Virus record (IMG/VR): IMGVR_UViG_3300042516_005631
Coordinates: 31,455-95,454 of that record
Source: a virus
DNA: 64,000 nt
Strand: one strand, 5' to 3'
Position numbers and translations under genes: made by a program. Below, one piece after another: positions 1 through 10,674 of the stretch. The stretch's first letter is position 1. Every line of letters begins with the position of its first letter. The notes under the pieces were generated by a model that did not search any database, was not told the origin of the DNA, and saw nothing but the letters and a program-made list of their open reading frames with translations.

Positions 1-470
1 GCTGTAGTAGCAGCAGTAGTATTAATACCAATACCTGTAAATGTGGACATTAAACGAACATCTGAAATAGTAGCTGAGTAACCGCTAGTTTCATAGGTTT
101 GAGTATTACCTAAATAATTTAAAGTTTGAGGAGTAACTGCAAGTGAAGCTCCTTGAACTAATGTAATAGCAGAATAACCTAAATCAAGTACAGGTAATTT
201 AGCTGTTCCACGAGGTAAAGTAGCTAATTTATATTTCATAATTTGAGTTTCAAGAGGAAATGCCTCAAGTAAAGGCATATTATCAATTGCTTCTCCATAA
301 AATGATGAACCTGAGGGGTGATTTGGATTATATAATGTATAATCTATCTCGTCATCTGCTAATGCAAATTGTGTAATTCTAAAAGAACCATCATTTTTAG
401 CTAAAAGTTCTCTACCTTTTGTTGTTAAAATTGCGTCTACTGTGACAACTTGATTATTTAAATATCCCAT
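1..470 (-). CDS. virion structural protein, 3' part beyond window
   Basis: An open frame of 156 codons runs from the ATG at 470 to the window edge with no stop, so the C-terminus is missing. The N-terminus reads MGYLNNQVVTVDAILTTKGR, followed by a stretch ending FALADDEIDY, a start style I associate with tail-region structural proteins of large Bacteroidota phages. It follows the giant wedge protein with a 41-bp gap that holds an ATATTTAT late-type motif. A structural role is inferred from position and composition; the exact part is unknown. Confidence 0.6.
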   Translation of the reverse strand, partial: MGYLNNQVVTVDAILTTKGRELLAKNDGSFRITQFALADDEIDYTLYNPNHPSGSSFYGEAIDNMPLLEAFPLETQIMKYKLATLPRGTAKLPVLDLGYSAITLVQGASLAVTPQTLNYLGNTQTYETSGYSATISDVRLMSTFTGIGINTTAATT

Positions 471-500
471 TATTTTGTTTTATTGTAGATGTATTATACT

Positions 501-509
501 AATAAATAT
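501..509 (-). promoter_or_regulatory. late-type motif ATATTTATT
   Basis: Minus-strand motif about 30 bp upstream of the ATG at 470, in the gap after the giant wedge gene. Confidence 0.45.
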
Positions 510-511
510 TG

Positions 512-3500
512 TTAGAGCAAACCTTTCTGTGTAAGATCCGTAATAAATGTATCAACATTTTTATTTAATGATGGAGTTACATATTCTGGGGTTATGATAT
601 ATGGTCCTTCTGTTCCAGTAGGTCTAAATCCTTCAATTATAATTTGTGAAGCATCATCAACATATCTTCTGATTAAGAAATGATCTAAATCAATTGATGC
701 TGAAGGTAAATTGTTTCCAAATTGGACTTCAATTGATCCTGTTTGAGATACTCTTTCATTATCTGTTTCAACAGTATTATATACTTTTTTAACAACAAAT
801 GCGCTATTTTCGTTACCCTCAAATCTAAATTCATCTCCGTATTTTATAGACCATGGTAATGATATTGGGTTAAATCCAGAACCAGAAATGTCAACTTGGT
901 AGAATCCTTGATCATAAAATTCATTTAATATTGAATTAGATGATGTTATAGCATATAATTTTGTATTATCTGGGTAACCCCAAAGTGAATTAATGCCTGA
1001 AGATGTTACTTGAACATTTGTTGGGGATGGGATTTGGCTAACTTGAAAATAAGATGAGTTCTTTTTAAATCTAATTCCTGGGGAAATTGGTCCAAGAGTA
1101 GAGGTAAAATGTCCAGCTCTTACAAATATTTGATCATTTGGTTGAAGATCTTGTGGTTGAATAGAATAATTAAAATCAATACTACTAAATGAAATATCAT
1201 TTGGAGTTACATTATTTGGTTGGGGACCAACGTTTATAGATTGAGCAATTTCATCTAATATAGTTTCATCTGAACCCCTTCTTTTAATTAATCTAGCAAT
1301 AGCATAATGAGTTTGAGCAGCATACACACCAGCTCTTAATACAGGTTCAATATGAATTTTAATTTGTAAAGTTACATTTTCATCAATAACGCCTTGATCA
1401 ACTACATATGCATTACCTGACCATAAACCTGGGGAACCTATAGATACAACATTATTGAAATCTATTCCTGAATAGTTTCCATCTGTAAAAATAGGAAAAG
1501 AAGCTGATGGAGATGCTTTAGCAGTATAATTATCTACTGCTGAGGATCCAATAAAATCTGTGGTAAAAGACATAGTAACATTATTCCAAGATGCTGGGGA
1601 ATGTCCTATTTGGGTATATAAAATTGGTTCAATGCGGGTACCTCCTCTAATTACTGTTCTAAATTGAGAGGCTACTCCACTTCCTTGAGTTGGAGTTGTA
1701 ATTCTAATTCTATCTCCAGTTTGAAAATTTTGTTGAATTATTGGAAGTGAATTTTGGGATGTATTTGGAATACTTACATCTCCATTTTCATCAATTAAAT
1801 ATTTAACAAATATAGCAGATGCATTCATACGTTCAGGTGGCCATCCTCCAATTGAAGGAGCATAAGCTACATATGATTTTACACTTTCGATAGTTGGAAG
1901 TTTACCATATGTTCCTTGATCTGAATATCCAGGAATGGTATTTGGTGGGGAATATTGGTTTAGTTGTTGAGATGTTGATTTTGAACCTAAATATCTTGGT
2001 GTAATTACACGTTGTGAGGTATAATTTGAATCTTGTACTTTTGCTCTAGTTGCATTACCATTTATAAGAGCATTAAAATTAACTGGTTCTGTTAAACCTC
2101 TTGAATAATCAACATCCATATAGTATGAACTATTTCTTAATTCAAAAGCGTTATTTAATAATGCATTTTGATCACTATTATAGAAATTTGGGATACTTAT
2201 GTCTGGTTCAATTATAAATTGTCCACTAGAAGCACTTACTGCTCTACTTTGGGTAATAAGTAAATTTACCCCAGTAAGATTAACATCCTTTCCTCCTTTT
2301 CTTGTAAGGGTAATTATATCTTGTGAAAGTCCATAATATGAAGCTGATATAGTTCTAGTTCCTGTAAATGAAGAGGGGAAAGTGGTAGTTGATAAATTAG
2401 TTATATTACCTCCTCTATTAAGTGAAATAGAACAGGTTCCTGAACTTCCTGCACCTGATTGGGATATATTAAAAGATGATGTAATAGAAAGTAATGTATT
2501 TGGAGTATTTTCTAAAGTATATTCTCCTGATGAAGTATTAAAATACCCAATAATATTTCCTAATTCAATATTATAATTATTAATAGGTTGTTCTACAGGA
2601 TTAAATGAAATTAATGTTGTTCTAGAAGAGGAAACATAATAATTTAATACTTGGTTTTCAGTATCTGTTGGATTATATGTGTTATAAAGAGAATTAATAT
2701 TATTTGAAATTAAAGTTACAGTATAAATAAAATATTGAGATGTTTCATTTAATTTAATAACATCATATACTAAATTTACATTTTCTCCAAGTGAAAAAAT
2801 AGGGGTAGGAATTATTATTTTATCAAATTGATCTAAAGAAATACTATAATCATTCCCATTAAGGTCAATTTTAGCAATTTTTAAATATTTAGGAGTATAA
2901 TTTCCTGGGGAAATAAGTTTTTCAAAAAACAATATTTCTCCATTTTCTGGGGAAGTAAGAGGGTTTAAATAATTATTTTCAAATATTAAATCTTCTACAG
3001 ATGAAGTACCATAGTAATATACAGGTTTGTAAATCATAAGTGCATTATCATTAGGATATGCTTCACCTAATACACCATTTGATATTAATATTGTAGATCC
3101 GCTAAATTCACCGTTATAAAACTCATCTTGTGAATTGTGTAATACAAGTACTGAACCTGAAGGAGTAGTTAAATTTTCGTACCAACTTTGAGATACATTT
3201 GAAATTGAATTAAATGAGTCAAATACGCCTCCTGTTTGACCTTCAAAATGCTCTACAGTTCCTTCTTGATATCCATTCCAAGTTGGTTTTAAAGTACCCG
3301 AAATATCTAAATTTTGCCACTCCATTTGTGGTTGTGGGTATTTATTTCTTTCAAGTAAGTGTTGTTTAATTACAATTCCAGCTGCTAAACTCGTACGTGC
3401 AGGTACAAAGTCTCGAATCATTTTAAATAATGAATTGTCAAAGAATTTAATTAAACGAATAAAATCAACTAGATCATAATTTTTAGTATACTTTTGAAAG

Positions 3501-6500
3501 TATTCATTTCGTAATTGATCTAAAGCAGGGTATGTAACAGCTGAAGATGATCTTAATCTTGGGTCTCCAATAAATTCACCTATATTAAAATATCCTAATT
3601 GATCAACTATATCTTCATTTATTTCATTTTGGGGAGAAAAAGCTACCTCTAAATAATTAATACTTGGAGTATAACTTTGAGATATATTAGCCATTTGAGA
3701 TAATGACATGTAAGGAGATAAAGTATCTCCCTCAGGTATTACGTTATTTTCTACTCTAATTTTATCTGAAACTGTATTTCTAATGCCTGCTATTGGTTGG
3801 TCAGCAAATGTATATTCTATATTCGGGACAAAATTAGGTGAAGCATCATAATAAAAATTACTATCAGAGGCAAATGAATGAGTTATTTGCCAAGATCCAG
3901 TTATTTTAGGATGAATTGAAATCGATGCTGTATATAATTCTCCACCAATAGAGGCTCTAAAAGCTAATTCATTTGGTGAACTATTTAATGTATTTCCCTC
4001 AATTGAATGTGGATTCATTGTATAATCCGTAAATACACTTTCACTTATTGGAACTGTATAATATCTAATTTCTTGATATGAACCTGTAAATGGTATAAAT
4101 GATCCTGCTAGAGTTCCTGCTTCATCATATACTCCAACATCATATGCTGATATGTCATATCCTACAGTACCTGAAATGGAGAAACTAACAGGAAAATAAC
4201 TTGTAGAAGTATTAGTCCAAGCGTTAGTAGCATATGTTATGGAACTAGATGCTTTAAATCCTAAAATAGTTCCATTATCTCCCCCCTCATATATCTTATT
4301 TTGGGAATGTAATGTATAAGTATCTGATTCTTTTGTAATCATTACAGACCACCATCCACCATCATAAAATGGTAAATAAACACTTGCGGTTTGACTTGAA
4401 TTATTTATATCTGGGTAAAATACTACATTAGCGTATTGATAATAAGGGTCAATTATTGATCCTGAATATGATCCACTTGAATATGCTGATCCTGTGTATG
4501 TTAAGGTTAATGCACTCCCACCATCTCCATACCATAAACTTTGAGAGTATAATATGTTGGATGTAGGTAAACCATCTGTTTTAAATCGAAATGCTAATGT
4601 TGCGGGAACATCATTTGGAGCATTCCAATCTGGGTTTAATTTCCAAGATGAAGAAATAAAATTGCTTCCTGAGGTATTAAATGCATAGTTAAATTCATTT
4701 TGCCAATAATCCCAATCATTGTAATCTATTTTATCTTTTCCACCATATTCATTAATTCTTAATATAGTATCAGGAATACCATATGAAGTTATTAAAGCAC
4801 GTAAACCAGGTAATGTTCCTTTTGCTTTAAGTAGGTATGGTAAGTTATGGTAAATACGTTTATATAGCGATTTATTTACATCATCTAACGGCATATAATC
4901 ATTAGATGCAGATATAAAATATTCAATATATTCAAATCCAGAAGGAGCAGGTAAAGAACCTGTCATATTTGGGAAAGGAAATAAACCACCTTGAGGAGTT
5001 AAACCTAAAAATGCTGTATATAAATCCTCGTTTGAAAAATTATTTTGATATAATTTAATCCCAAAATCACGAATAACATCAGCTACTATATCTTTTGAAA
5101 CACCGTATTCTAATCGGTTATCAGCATTATATTTTTGAGTTACTTCATTATAATATATCCAAATATTATCGTAATGTTGAGCAACCATTTGAACAAACAA
5201 TTCATACTGTTGGTTAGCTGGATCGTCTCTTAAATATTCTGGAATAGAGTATAAAAGATTATCTTTATTGGTATTGTCATATAATGATGCTGAGTAAAGA
5301 AGTCCTCCAAAATATGGGCTATATTCATTTTCACTTCCAATCCAAGTTAAAACTACTACACTATCAGATTTAGCTAATTCATATGGTTTTTGTGTGTTTG
5401 TTTTAGGCCAAGCGTATGGGTTATTTTCATAATATAAAAAATATTCATAACCATCAAAATTAGTTATAATATTATTTATTTTACTTTCATATACTGCCGC
5501 ACTACTACTAATTGAAGTAGGTGAATTAATTGTATTATTTAATACAGCAATAGATGAAGAATACTGTTCTATTAATTGGATTTTAGAATAAAAATTTTCT
5601 AAACGAGTTTGGGCTGAACTAAAATGGATATAGTTTTCGAATGAAGTATAATCTACATTTATATCAATTTCTTTTTCTTCTAATAAACTGTTTAATTGTT
5701 GAATTGAACTTGTTAAAGAAGTAGATATTAAATCACTATATGATAAATTTTGAGTTGAATTATTTACTCTATCTTTTAAATCTATATTAAAGTTAGGTCC
5801 ACTTATGTTTTCAAAATCAACAAAAACAATAGGTTCATCCTCAAATGTGACTTGATATGCTGATGGTTCTTCAAAGGTGGTTACAATCCATAATGTAGAA
5901 TTTATATCAAATTCCTCTGGTAAAGGTTCATATAATTTAACAAGTACTGTTGGGTTAGTTGGATCAAGATTATCTAACTGGATGTTATTAGCTATAGGTA
6001 ATTGGTTGTCTCCAAAATTTAAATAGAAATCTAGGAAATAAGTACTAGTTTCTCTTTCTTGAATAAATTGAGTAGTTTGTTCAACTATATCTAAATTTAA
6101 AAGTGTAGTACTATCTAAACGTAGTTCAGTTCTGTCTGAGGATATTTCAGTTATGTATAGTTGTTGGAGATCAGAGCCTATTTTTTTATTAAGAAAATTA
6201 AAATACGTTATATATTCACCTTGATCAAATCCATTATCTATAAGTAATTGTTCAGGATCTATTGTAATTTGAGATACGTTTCCATCATTTCCAGCAGATT
6301 GACCATCATTTTGTATAGTATAGTCAATAAAATTATAATCAAAAGTAATTATATTACGATTATTATCATATACAAAATATTCTATGTAACTTGAAGGTCC
6401 AAAAGAAGTACTTAAATCAAATGTTGAAATTAAATTTGTATCTTGTCCTTCATATATTTGAGAAGTAAAATCTTGTGTATCTATTTGAATAATTTCTGCT

Positions 6501-6505
6501 GCCAT
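512..6505 (-). CDS. giant baseplate wedge protein, gp7 / P2 gpI-like with lectin-like insert
   Basis: A 1997-residue protein, the largest gene here. Around residues 560-590 it carries KAKGTLPGLRALITSYGIP, resembling the KGT-x-x-G-L-R segment of the P2 gpI / T4 gp7 wedge family, preceded by a helical region typical of that fold. Residues about 600-800 (WYGDGGSALTLTYTG, GGWWSVMITKESDTYTLHS) look like a concanavalin/LamG-type beta sandwich. The C-terminal half is rich in Ser, Thr, Asn and beta strands and could reach the baseplate rim or fibres. It touches the 120-aa gene upstream by one base and lies downstream of gp6 in the T4-like order. The family call is by motif only. Confidence 0.65.
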   Translation of the reverse strand: MAAEIIQIDTQDFTSQIYEGQDTNLISTFDLSTSFGPSSYIEYFVYDNNRNIITFDYNFIDYTIQNDGQSAGNDGNVSQITIDPEQLLIDNGFDQGEYITYFNFLNKKIGSDLQQLYITEISSDRTELRLDSTTLLNLDIVEQTTQFIQERETSTYFLDFYLNFGDNQLPIANNIQLDNLDPTNPTVLVKLYEPLPEEFDINSTLWIVTTFEEPSAYQVTFEDEPIVFVDFENISGPNFNIDLKDRVNNSTQNLSYSDLISTSLTSSIQQLNSLLEEKEIDINVDYTSFENYIHFSSAQTRLENFYSKIQLIEQYSSSIAVLNNTINSPTSISSSAAVYESKINNIITNFDGYEYFLYYENNPYAWPKTNTQKPYELAKSDSVVVLTWIGSENEYSPYFGGLLYSASLYDNTNKDNLLYSIPEYLRDDPANQQYELFVQMVAQHYDNIWIYYNEVTQKYNADNRLEYGVSKDIVADVIRDFGIKLYQNNFSNEDLYTAFLGLTPQGGLFPFPNMTGSLPAPSGFEYIEYFISASNDYMPLDDVNKSLYKRIYHNLPYLLKAKGTLPGLRALITSYGIPDTILRINEYGGKDKIDYNDWDYWQNEFNYAFNTSGSNFISSSWKLNPDWNAPNDVPATLAFRFKTDGLPTSNILYSQSLWYGDGGSALTLTYTGSAYSSGSYSGSIIDPYYQYANVVFYPDINNSSQTASVYLPFYDGGWWSVMITKESDTYTLHSQNKIYEGGDNGTILGFKASSSITYATNAWTNTSTSYFPVSFSISGTVGYDISAYDVGVYDEAGTLAGSFIPFTGSYQEIRYYTVPISESVFTDYTMNPHSIEGNTLNSSPNELAFRASIGGELYTASISIHPKITGSWQITHSFASDSNFYYDASPNFVPNIEYTFADQPIAGIRNTVSDKIRVENNVIPEGDTLSPYMSLSQMANISQSYTPSINYLEVAFSPQNEINEDIVDQLGYFNIGEFIGDPRLRSSSAVTYPALDQLRNEYFQKYTKNYDLVDFIRLIKFFDNSLFKMIRDFVPARTSLAAGIVIKQHLLERNKYPQPQMEWQNLDISGTLKPTWNGYQEGTVEHFEGQTGGVFDSFNSISNVSQSWYENLTTPSGSVLVLHNSQDEFYNGEFSGSTILISNGVLGEAYPNDNALMIYKPVYYYGTSSVEDLIFENNYLNPLTSPENGEILFFEKLISPGNYTPKYLKIAKIDLNGNDYSISLDQFDKIIIPTPIFSLGENVNLVYDVIKLNETSQYFIYTVTLISNNINSLYNTYNPTDTENQVLNYYVSSSRTTLISFNPVEQPINNYNIELGNIIGYFNTSSGEYTLENTPNTLLSITSSFNISQSGAGSSGTCSISLNRGGNITNLSTTTFPSSFTGTRTISASYYGLSQDIITLTRKGGKDVNLTGVNLLITQSRAVSASSGQFIIEPDISIPNFYNSDQNALLNNAFELRNSSYYMDVDYSRGLTEPVNFNALINGNATRAKVQDSNYTSQRVITPRYLGSKSTSQQLNQYSPPNTIPGYSDQGTYGKLPTIESVKSYVAYAPSIGGWPPERMNASAIFVKYLIDENGDVSIPNTSQNSLPIIQQNFQTGDRIRITTPTQGSGVASQFRTVIRGGTRIEPILYTQIGHSPASWNNVTMSFTTDFIGSSAVDNYTAKASPSASFPIFTDGNYSGIDFNNVVSIGSPGLWSGNAYVVDQGVIDENVTLQIKIHIEPVLRAGVYAAQTHYAIARLIKRRGSDETILDEIAQSINVGPQPNNVTPNDISFSSIDFNYSIQPQDLQPNDQIFVRAGHFTSTLGPISPGIRFKKNSSYFQVSQIPSPTNVQVTSSGINSLWGYPDNTKLYAITSSNSILNEFYDQGFYQVDISGSGFNPISLPWSIKYGDEFRFEGNENSAFVVKKVYNTVETDNERVSQTGSIEVQFGNNLPSASIDLDHFLIRRYVDDASQIIIEGFRPTGTEGPYIITPEYVTPSLNKNVDTFITDLTQKGLL

Positions 6506-6867
6506 TATTGTGGGTTAGCTAATGTTGTTCCTGTTTGTAACTCTACTATTTGTTTTTGAGCATCAAGTAATTCTGTTCTTAATTGAGCTATTTCGTTTTG
6601 TAATGCAGTTATTTCTTCTTGATTTGCTTCAAAATTAATATATTCACTACTTTTTTTAATTAAAAATTCATGTGAATTAATTTCCCCAGTTTCAGGTATA
6701 TCGTAAAATAACTCATTATACATTTCAAAAAAATCATTTACAGTAGGTTGTTCATCAATCTGTTGTTGGATTGTTTGAACACCTAACTGTTTGAAAGAAG
6801 TATCTATAACTTTAGTATAATCTCCTTTATTATATACTTGTTTATTAAATGTAATATTTTCAGCCAT
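6505..6867 (-). CDS. small coiled-coil tail-region protein
   Basis: A 120-aa protein with no recognised family. The last 45 residues form a clear heptad-rich coiled coil (EITALQNEIAQLRTELLDAQ). Its start and stop codons each share a base with the neighbours, so it is translationally coupled to the 391-aa and 1997-aa structural genes. A connector or trimerising role in the baseplate is inferred from this position. Confidence 0.6.
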   Translation of the reverse strand: MAENITFNKQVYNKGDYTKVIDTSFKQLGVQTIQQQIDEQPTVNDFFEMYNELFYDIPETGEINSHEFLIKKSSEYINFEANQEEITALQNEIAQLRTELLDAQKQIVELQTGTTLANPQ

Positions 6868-8042
6868 TAATTAATAACTTTAAAGTAATAATCATCATCA
6901 AATATTAATGTAGAACCATTAATTATAGTTTTAATTAAAATTTTATAATATCTTTCCGGTTCTAAACCACTCATATAAACATCAAAATAATTACCTTTAT
7001 TGTCAGAACTAATTTGAGTATATTGTTCATCGAAGTTAATAACAAATTCATTGGTAGCCAAGTCTTTTATAGCATAGTATGAACTAGTTGGTAAATAATT
7101 TAAATTAGTAAATAAAGAGGATGTTTGATATACTCTAGTAGGGTATAAAGGACTTACATTAATATAAAATCTATTTACACTCTCTGGGTTAAATATTCCT
7201 GGGTTTTCAGCTAAAGACATTTTAAGGTCTGTTGTATTAACAACAGGTGAATTTTCTGTTATGACTGAAGTATAATCTCTCCATCTAAATTCTAATTGGG
7301 GAGGGTAAATAGTATTAGTATCAACACTATAATATTTTAATACAGGTTGAACATATTGACTAGTATTAAATTCTTGTGAACCCGTTAATTTAACAATAAA
7401 TCCATAATTTGGAATAGTATCAGTATACCAAGTTTGAACTATTGGTTTTACATTTACTGTTATATCTTTATTATCTCGTAATCCAAAAGATTGAGTTTGG
7501 GGTAATCCCATACTACTACCTTGGATAAATGAAGGGTCAGCATATGTGTATGCTACATAAAATAAATCTTCGTTATCATAAAACCAATTTCCTCCTCCAG
7601 GTTCAGAATAAGTAGAATTATATGATCCAGTATATCCATACCCGTTATATGATCCACTTAGACTCCATAATCCTGAATTAGAGTAATTGGAATAGTTCCA
7701 GGAGGCTCCATCTTGAACTTGGGGGCTATCTAAGTAATGACCTGTTCCATTATTCCATTGTTGAGCTATAGGTCTAATTTCCAAAGAAGCATCTAAATTT
7801 ATACCTTGTGCTGTAGCTATGAAATTTCTTAAAAATACATCGTATTCTTTTTCTCCAATTTTATTAACAATATCTTTTATTTCATTATTGTCAAATTGAA
7901 TTAAATATCTAGAAACTGAAGGGTTTCCATCTATACCGAGGATATTGAATGCTTCACATATTGCATCTAATCCAGTATTCATTGAAGGGTAAGAGGAATA
8001 TAGAGTTGTATCCTGTTGAGGGAAAATTTTATAAATAGCCAT
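6867..8042 (-). CDS. beta-rich virion protein, DNRLRE-like N-terminal domain
   Basis: A 391-aa protein. The N-terminal half (PQQDTTLYSSYPSMNTG, later SRYLIQFDNNEI) has the pattern of DNRLRE-type beta sandwiches: 'D-T-L-Y' start, then a repeated 'R-x-L-I-x-F-D' strand. The middle is very rich in Tyr, Ser, Asn and Gly. It sits between gp6 and the giant wedge protein, where T4-like phages carry wedge or fibre-attachment proteins. An ATATTTAT late-type motif lies 15 bp upstream of the ATG. Confidence 0.55.
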   Translation of the reverse strand: MAIYKIFPQQDTTLYSSYPSMNTGLDAICEAFNILGIDGNPSVSRYLIQFDNNEIKDIVNKIGEKEYDVFLRNFIATAQGINLDASLEIRPIAQQWNNGTGHYLDSPQVQDGASWNYSNYSNSGLWSLSGSYNGYGYTGSYNSTYSEPGGGNWFYDNEDLFYVAYTYADPSFIQGSSMGLPQTQSFGLRDNKDITVNVKPIVQTWYTDTIPNYGFIVKLTGSQEFNTSQYVQPVLKYYSVDTNTIYPPQLEFRWRDYTSVITENSPVVNTTDLKMSLAENPGIFNPESVNRFYINVSPLYPTRVYQTSSLFTNLNYLPTSSYYAIKDLATNEFVINFDEQYTQISSDNKGNYFDVYMSGLEPERYYKILIKTIINGSTLIFDDDYYFKVIN

Positions 8043-8056
8043 TTATAATGTTTTAT

Positions 8057-8065
8057 TATAAATAT
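8057..8065 (-). promoter_or_regulatory. late-type motif ATATTTATA
   Basis: Minus-strand motif 14 bp upstream of the ATG at 8042, in the 27-bp gap after gp6. Confidence 0.45.
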
Positions 8066-8069
8066 GCAA

Positions 8070-9914
8070 TTATAAAGGAACTACTTTACCTTTTATATCA
8101 GAATTTGGATATCTTACCTCAAAAATACTAGGATCTAATGATGGATAAATAACTAAATTTTGAGTAGCTGCTGTTATATCATAAGCATATTGGGAATATC
8201 CTGAAGAGGTTCCTGCTTTATTTGATATAGAAATATTTTTTACTGTTTGGACTCCTGAAATTTTATCAAGTAAGATATATAGATCTCTTAATATAATAGG
8301 TTGGTTGAGTTGCCATTTAGAAATAATAAAATAATCTTGTAAAGCTTTAATGCAACTTAATAGTACTTCATTATTATTATATTCTGGGAGAACTATGATT
8401 TCAAAATCAACTCCTATATTAATTATAAATGCATCTCTAATTTCAATATTATCACCAATCATTCTATATTGGGATAAATAGGTTCTTAAATTATTTTTTA
8501 AAGCACTTCCAGCATAATCTAATTGGCCACTTGAATTTTGAGATAAAACATATAGATTTAAAGTTTCAATAGTTGATACTTGATTATCTGTTAATTTAGG
8601 TTGTTCAATATATGCTTTAGATATAGCTCCATAATTTGAAGGCATACTTAAAGCTCTAATTAAATAGTCATCTGCTGTAACTGAACGTTTTTGGGATGCT
8701 ATAGAAACTAAAGTATTTTGACGGATTTCTTCAATTGTATCTCCTGCTTTACCACCTGAAGCTGCTAATGGGTTATTTGCTGCTAATGAATTAAATATAT
8801 AATTTGATATAACAGCATTTAAATTTATTTGATTAAATTTAGCACTGGTTGGGGATACAGTTGTTAATGTATTTGCTGGGATATTAGATTCAACTCCTCC
8901 ACCACTTAAATATCTTACTGTTAATGTAGTGTTTGATGGAGCAATACCGTATGTTCCTGTGTATAAAAAGTTAACAGGTGAATATGCTGTGGTTAGTTTA
9001 TCTTTAATAAAAGGTAAGCCTATACCTACATTATTTGCATTTGGAGATATTTCCTCATCTATATTATTTGGGGATCCTACACCAAATTGTAATTGAATCG
9101 TATCTGGTGATATAATTCTAGTAGCAAAACGTCTTTGGATTTTTTTTAATCGAAGTAAATAAGCAGCATCTGTTCCAGCATTTGGGTCATTTATGTTAGT
9201 ATTTTTAATACTATCTAAAACCATTTCTTGACCTAAATGATCTACTTCATACCACTTATTTCCATCTGAATCTGTAACATCTAGAATTTGAAGAAAATTA
9301 TTTGATGTTAAATTTATTGTTGCAAATTGTTCGGGGGTAGTAAAATTAAATGTTTGGGTTGAAATGTTTGAGGAAATAGCATTTCTACTTTTCTTTAAAA
9401 GAAAATATTGAGGTACATTTCCTGCTATTTGGTATACAGAAACTTCAGTTGGGTCTTGTGAACTTGAAATAGAAAAATCAACTTTATCTTGTATTAAGAA
9501 TGTTGTTCCGTTTTGGGATGATATTGTTGAATTTTCTGAAATAGTTAGAGCATAATCATAATCAGGGACAATTTCACCTCCTACATTTTTAGCAGGTAAC
9601 TGTTGGTAAAGATCTACAGTTACTTGAGCTGCTGTTGAAACTTTTGGTTTATATCCAAACATATATGCTAATTCATATACATTATTATTTTGTTGAGCAT
9701 ATTGGATAAATGTTTCTTGCAATTGGTTATCTAAATAGAAACTTAAAACATCCCCAACATATGCTGCTTGTTCCATAAACATCATACCAGGTGATGCAGG
9801 GGAAAAATCATTATATGTGTTTGGGAAATATGTTTGAGCATATTCGATTAATCGTTGTCTAAAATCTGAAAAATCGCGATTAATGTATTTTATATCTCTA
9901 TTTGTATTAGCCAT
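8070..9914 (-). CDS. gp6: baseplate wedge subunit gp6
   Basis: A 614-aa homologue of T4 gp6 / baseplate J, which forms the wedge ring around the hub. Recognisable features are the N-terminal INRDFSDFRQRLIEYAQTYF, then EQAAYVGDVLSFYLDNQLQE around residues 48-68, and the late-part segment TIEEIRQNTLVSIASQKRSVTADDY written here in pieces (QNTLVSIASQKR, VTADDYLIRA). The length matches T4 gp6. It lies directly after gp25 with a 2-bp gap, the usual gp25-gp6 pairing. Confidence 0.9.
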   Translation of the reverse strand: MANTNRDIKYINRDFSDFRQRLIEYAQTYFPNTYNDFSPASPGMMFMEQAAYVGDVLSFYLDNQLQETFIQYAQQNNNVYELAYMFGYKPKVSTAAQVTVDLYQQLPAKNVGGEIVPDYDYALTISENSTISSQNGTTFLIQDKVDFSISSSQDPTEVSVYQIAGNVPQYFLLKKSRNAISSNISTQTFNFTTPEQFATINLTSNNFLQILDVTDSDGNKWYEVDHLGQEMVLDSIKNTNINDPNAGTDAAYLLRLKKIQRRFATRIISPDTIQLQFGVGSPNNIDEEISPNANNVGIGLPFIKDKLTTAYSPVNFLYTGTYGIAPSNTTLTVRYLSGGGVESNIPANTLTTVSPTSAKFNQINLNAVISNYIFNSLAANNPLAASGGKAGDTIEEIRQNTLVSIASQKRSVTADDYLIRALSMPSNYGAISKAYIEQPKLTDNQVSTIETLNLYVLSQNSSGQLDYAGSALKNNLRTYLSQYRMIGDNIEIRDAFIINIGVDFEIIVLPEYNNNEVLLSCIKALQDYFIISKWQLNQPIILRDLYILLDKISGVQTVKNISISNKAGTSSGYSQYAYDITAATQNLVIYPSLDPSIFEVRYPNSDIKGKVVPL

Positions 9915-9916
9915 TT

Positions 9917-10321
9917 TTAAAGTTGTATTTCTAAAGTATCAGTTATATTAGTATTAATTACTGAATATTTAAGGGTTACAGTAATTTGGTTTAAATCTTC
10001 TTGTCCAGCTACAATTAAATCTGCTACATTTATATTTGGGAAATATAATGAAAGTTTAGCATTTATATCTTCTCTAAGAAAATTTAAATTATCTGCTGTA
10101 ATTTGTTCAAATATAAAAGCACGTAATCCACCTCCAAAAGTCGGATTTAATGGACGTTCTCCAGGATTAGTTAAAAAGAAATTAATTAAGTTGTTTTTAA
10201 TGGCATCCTTAGTTTGATAATTTGAAATAAAAACAGCAGGTCCATTTAATGGAAGATTTACCCCAACAGCAGCATTTGCATTTAAATCAATTGGATATAT
10301 CTGTTGAGGGCTAAATGCCAT
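9917..10321 (-). CDS. gp25: baseplate wedge protein gp25 (gpW/gp25 family)
   Basis: A 134-aa protein of the gp25/GPW family that joins wedge to sheath. It shows the family core NPGERPLNPTFGGGLRAFIF followed by a conserved helix (LNFLREDINAKLSLYFP) and a C-terminal beta hairpin. Length is typical. It overlaps the next gene by one base and precedes gp6. Confidence 0.9.
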   Translation of the reverse strand: MAFSPQQIYPIDLNANAAVGVNLPLNGPAVFISNYQTKDAIKNNLINFFLTNPGERPLNPTFGGGLRAFIFEQITADNLNFLREDINAKLSLYFPNINVADLIVAGQEDLNQITVTLKYSVINTNITDTLEIQL

Positions 10322-10656
10322 TATTTAGTATTTAAAAGTCCCATAATTTGGTCCATTCCTAATTCACCAGTACCTAAATTACCATTTACAGGATCACTTG
10401 ATTGAGGTCTAAATGTTGATTGAACGTCATTTGAGGTAAAACTTAAAGCTGTTTCTCCCAATACATCTTTATATTTTTGTCTCAAATCCATAGTTGGTTG
10501 AGTAAATGTAGGTTTTGGAGTTTCTACGGGTTGGATAGATTCTCTAATAACTGTTTTAGGTGAGCGAACTGCTTCTAAAAGAATATCTTTTAATTCTTCT
10601 TGGATTGCCTCTCGTACTGCTTCTTTAATTAATTTTTTTAATCCGTCGGTTTTCAT
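10321..10656 (-). CDS. small virion-associated protein with N-terminal amphipathic helix
   Basis: A 111-aa protein, unrecognised. It starts with a strongly amphipathic helix (LKKLIKEAVREAIQEELKDI) followed by Pro/Thr-rich linker and a short conserved-looking tail. Similar N-terminal helices occur on other proteins in this window (see findings). It lies between the gp5-region genes and gp25 and is one-base coupled to gp25. A late-type motif overlaps its start region (10662-10670). Confidence 0.55.
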   Translation of the reverse strand: MKTDGLKKLIKEAVREAIQEELKDILLEAVRSPKTVIRESIQPVETPKPTFTQPTMDLRQKYKDVLGETALSFTSNDVQSTFRPQSSDPVNGNLGTGELGMDQIMGLLNTK

Positions 10657-10661
10657 ATGAT

Positions 10662-10670
10662 TATAAATAT
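10662..10670 (-). promoter_or_regulatory. late-type motif ATATTTATA
   Basis: Minus-strand motif 5 bp upstream of the ATG at 10656, in an 18-bp gap. Confidence 0.4.
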
Positions 10671-10674
10671 AGGG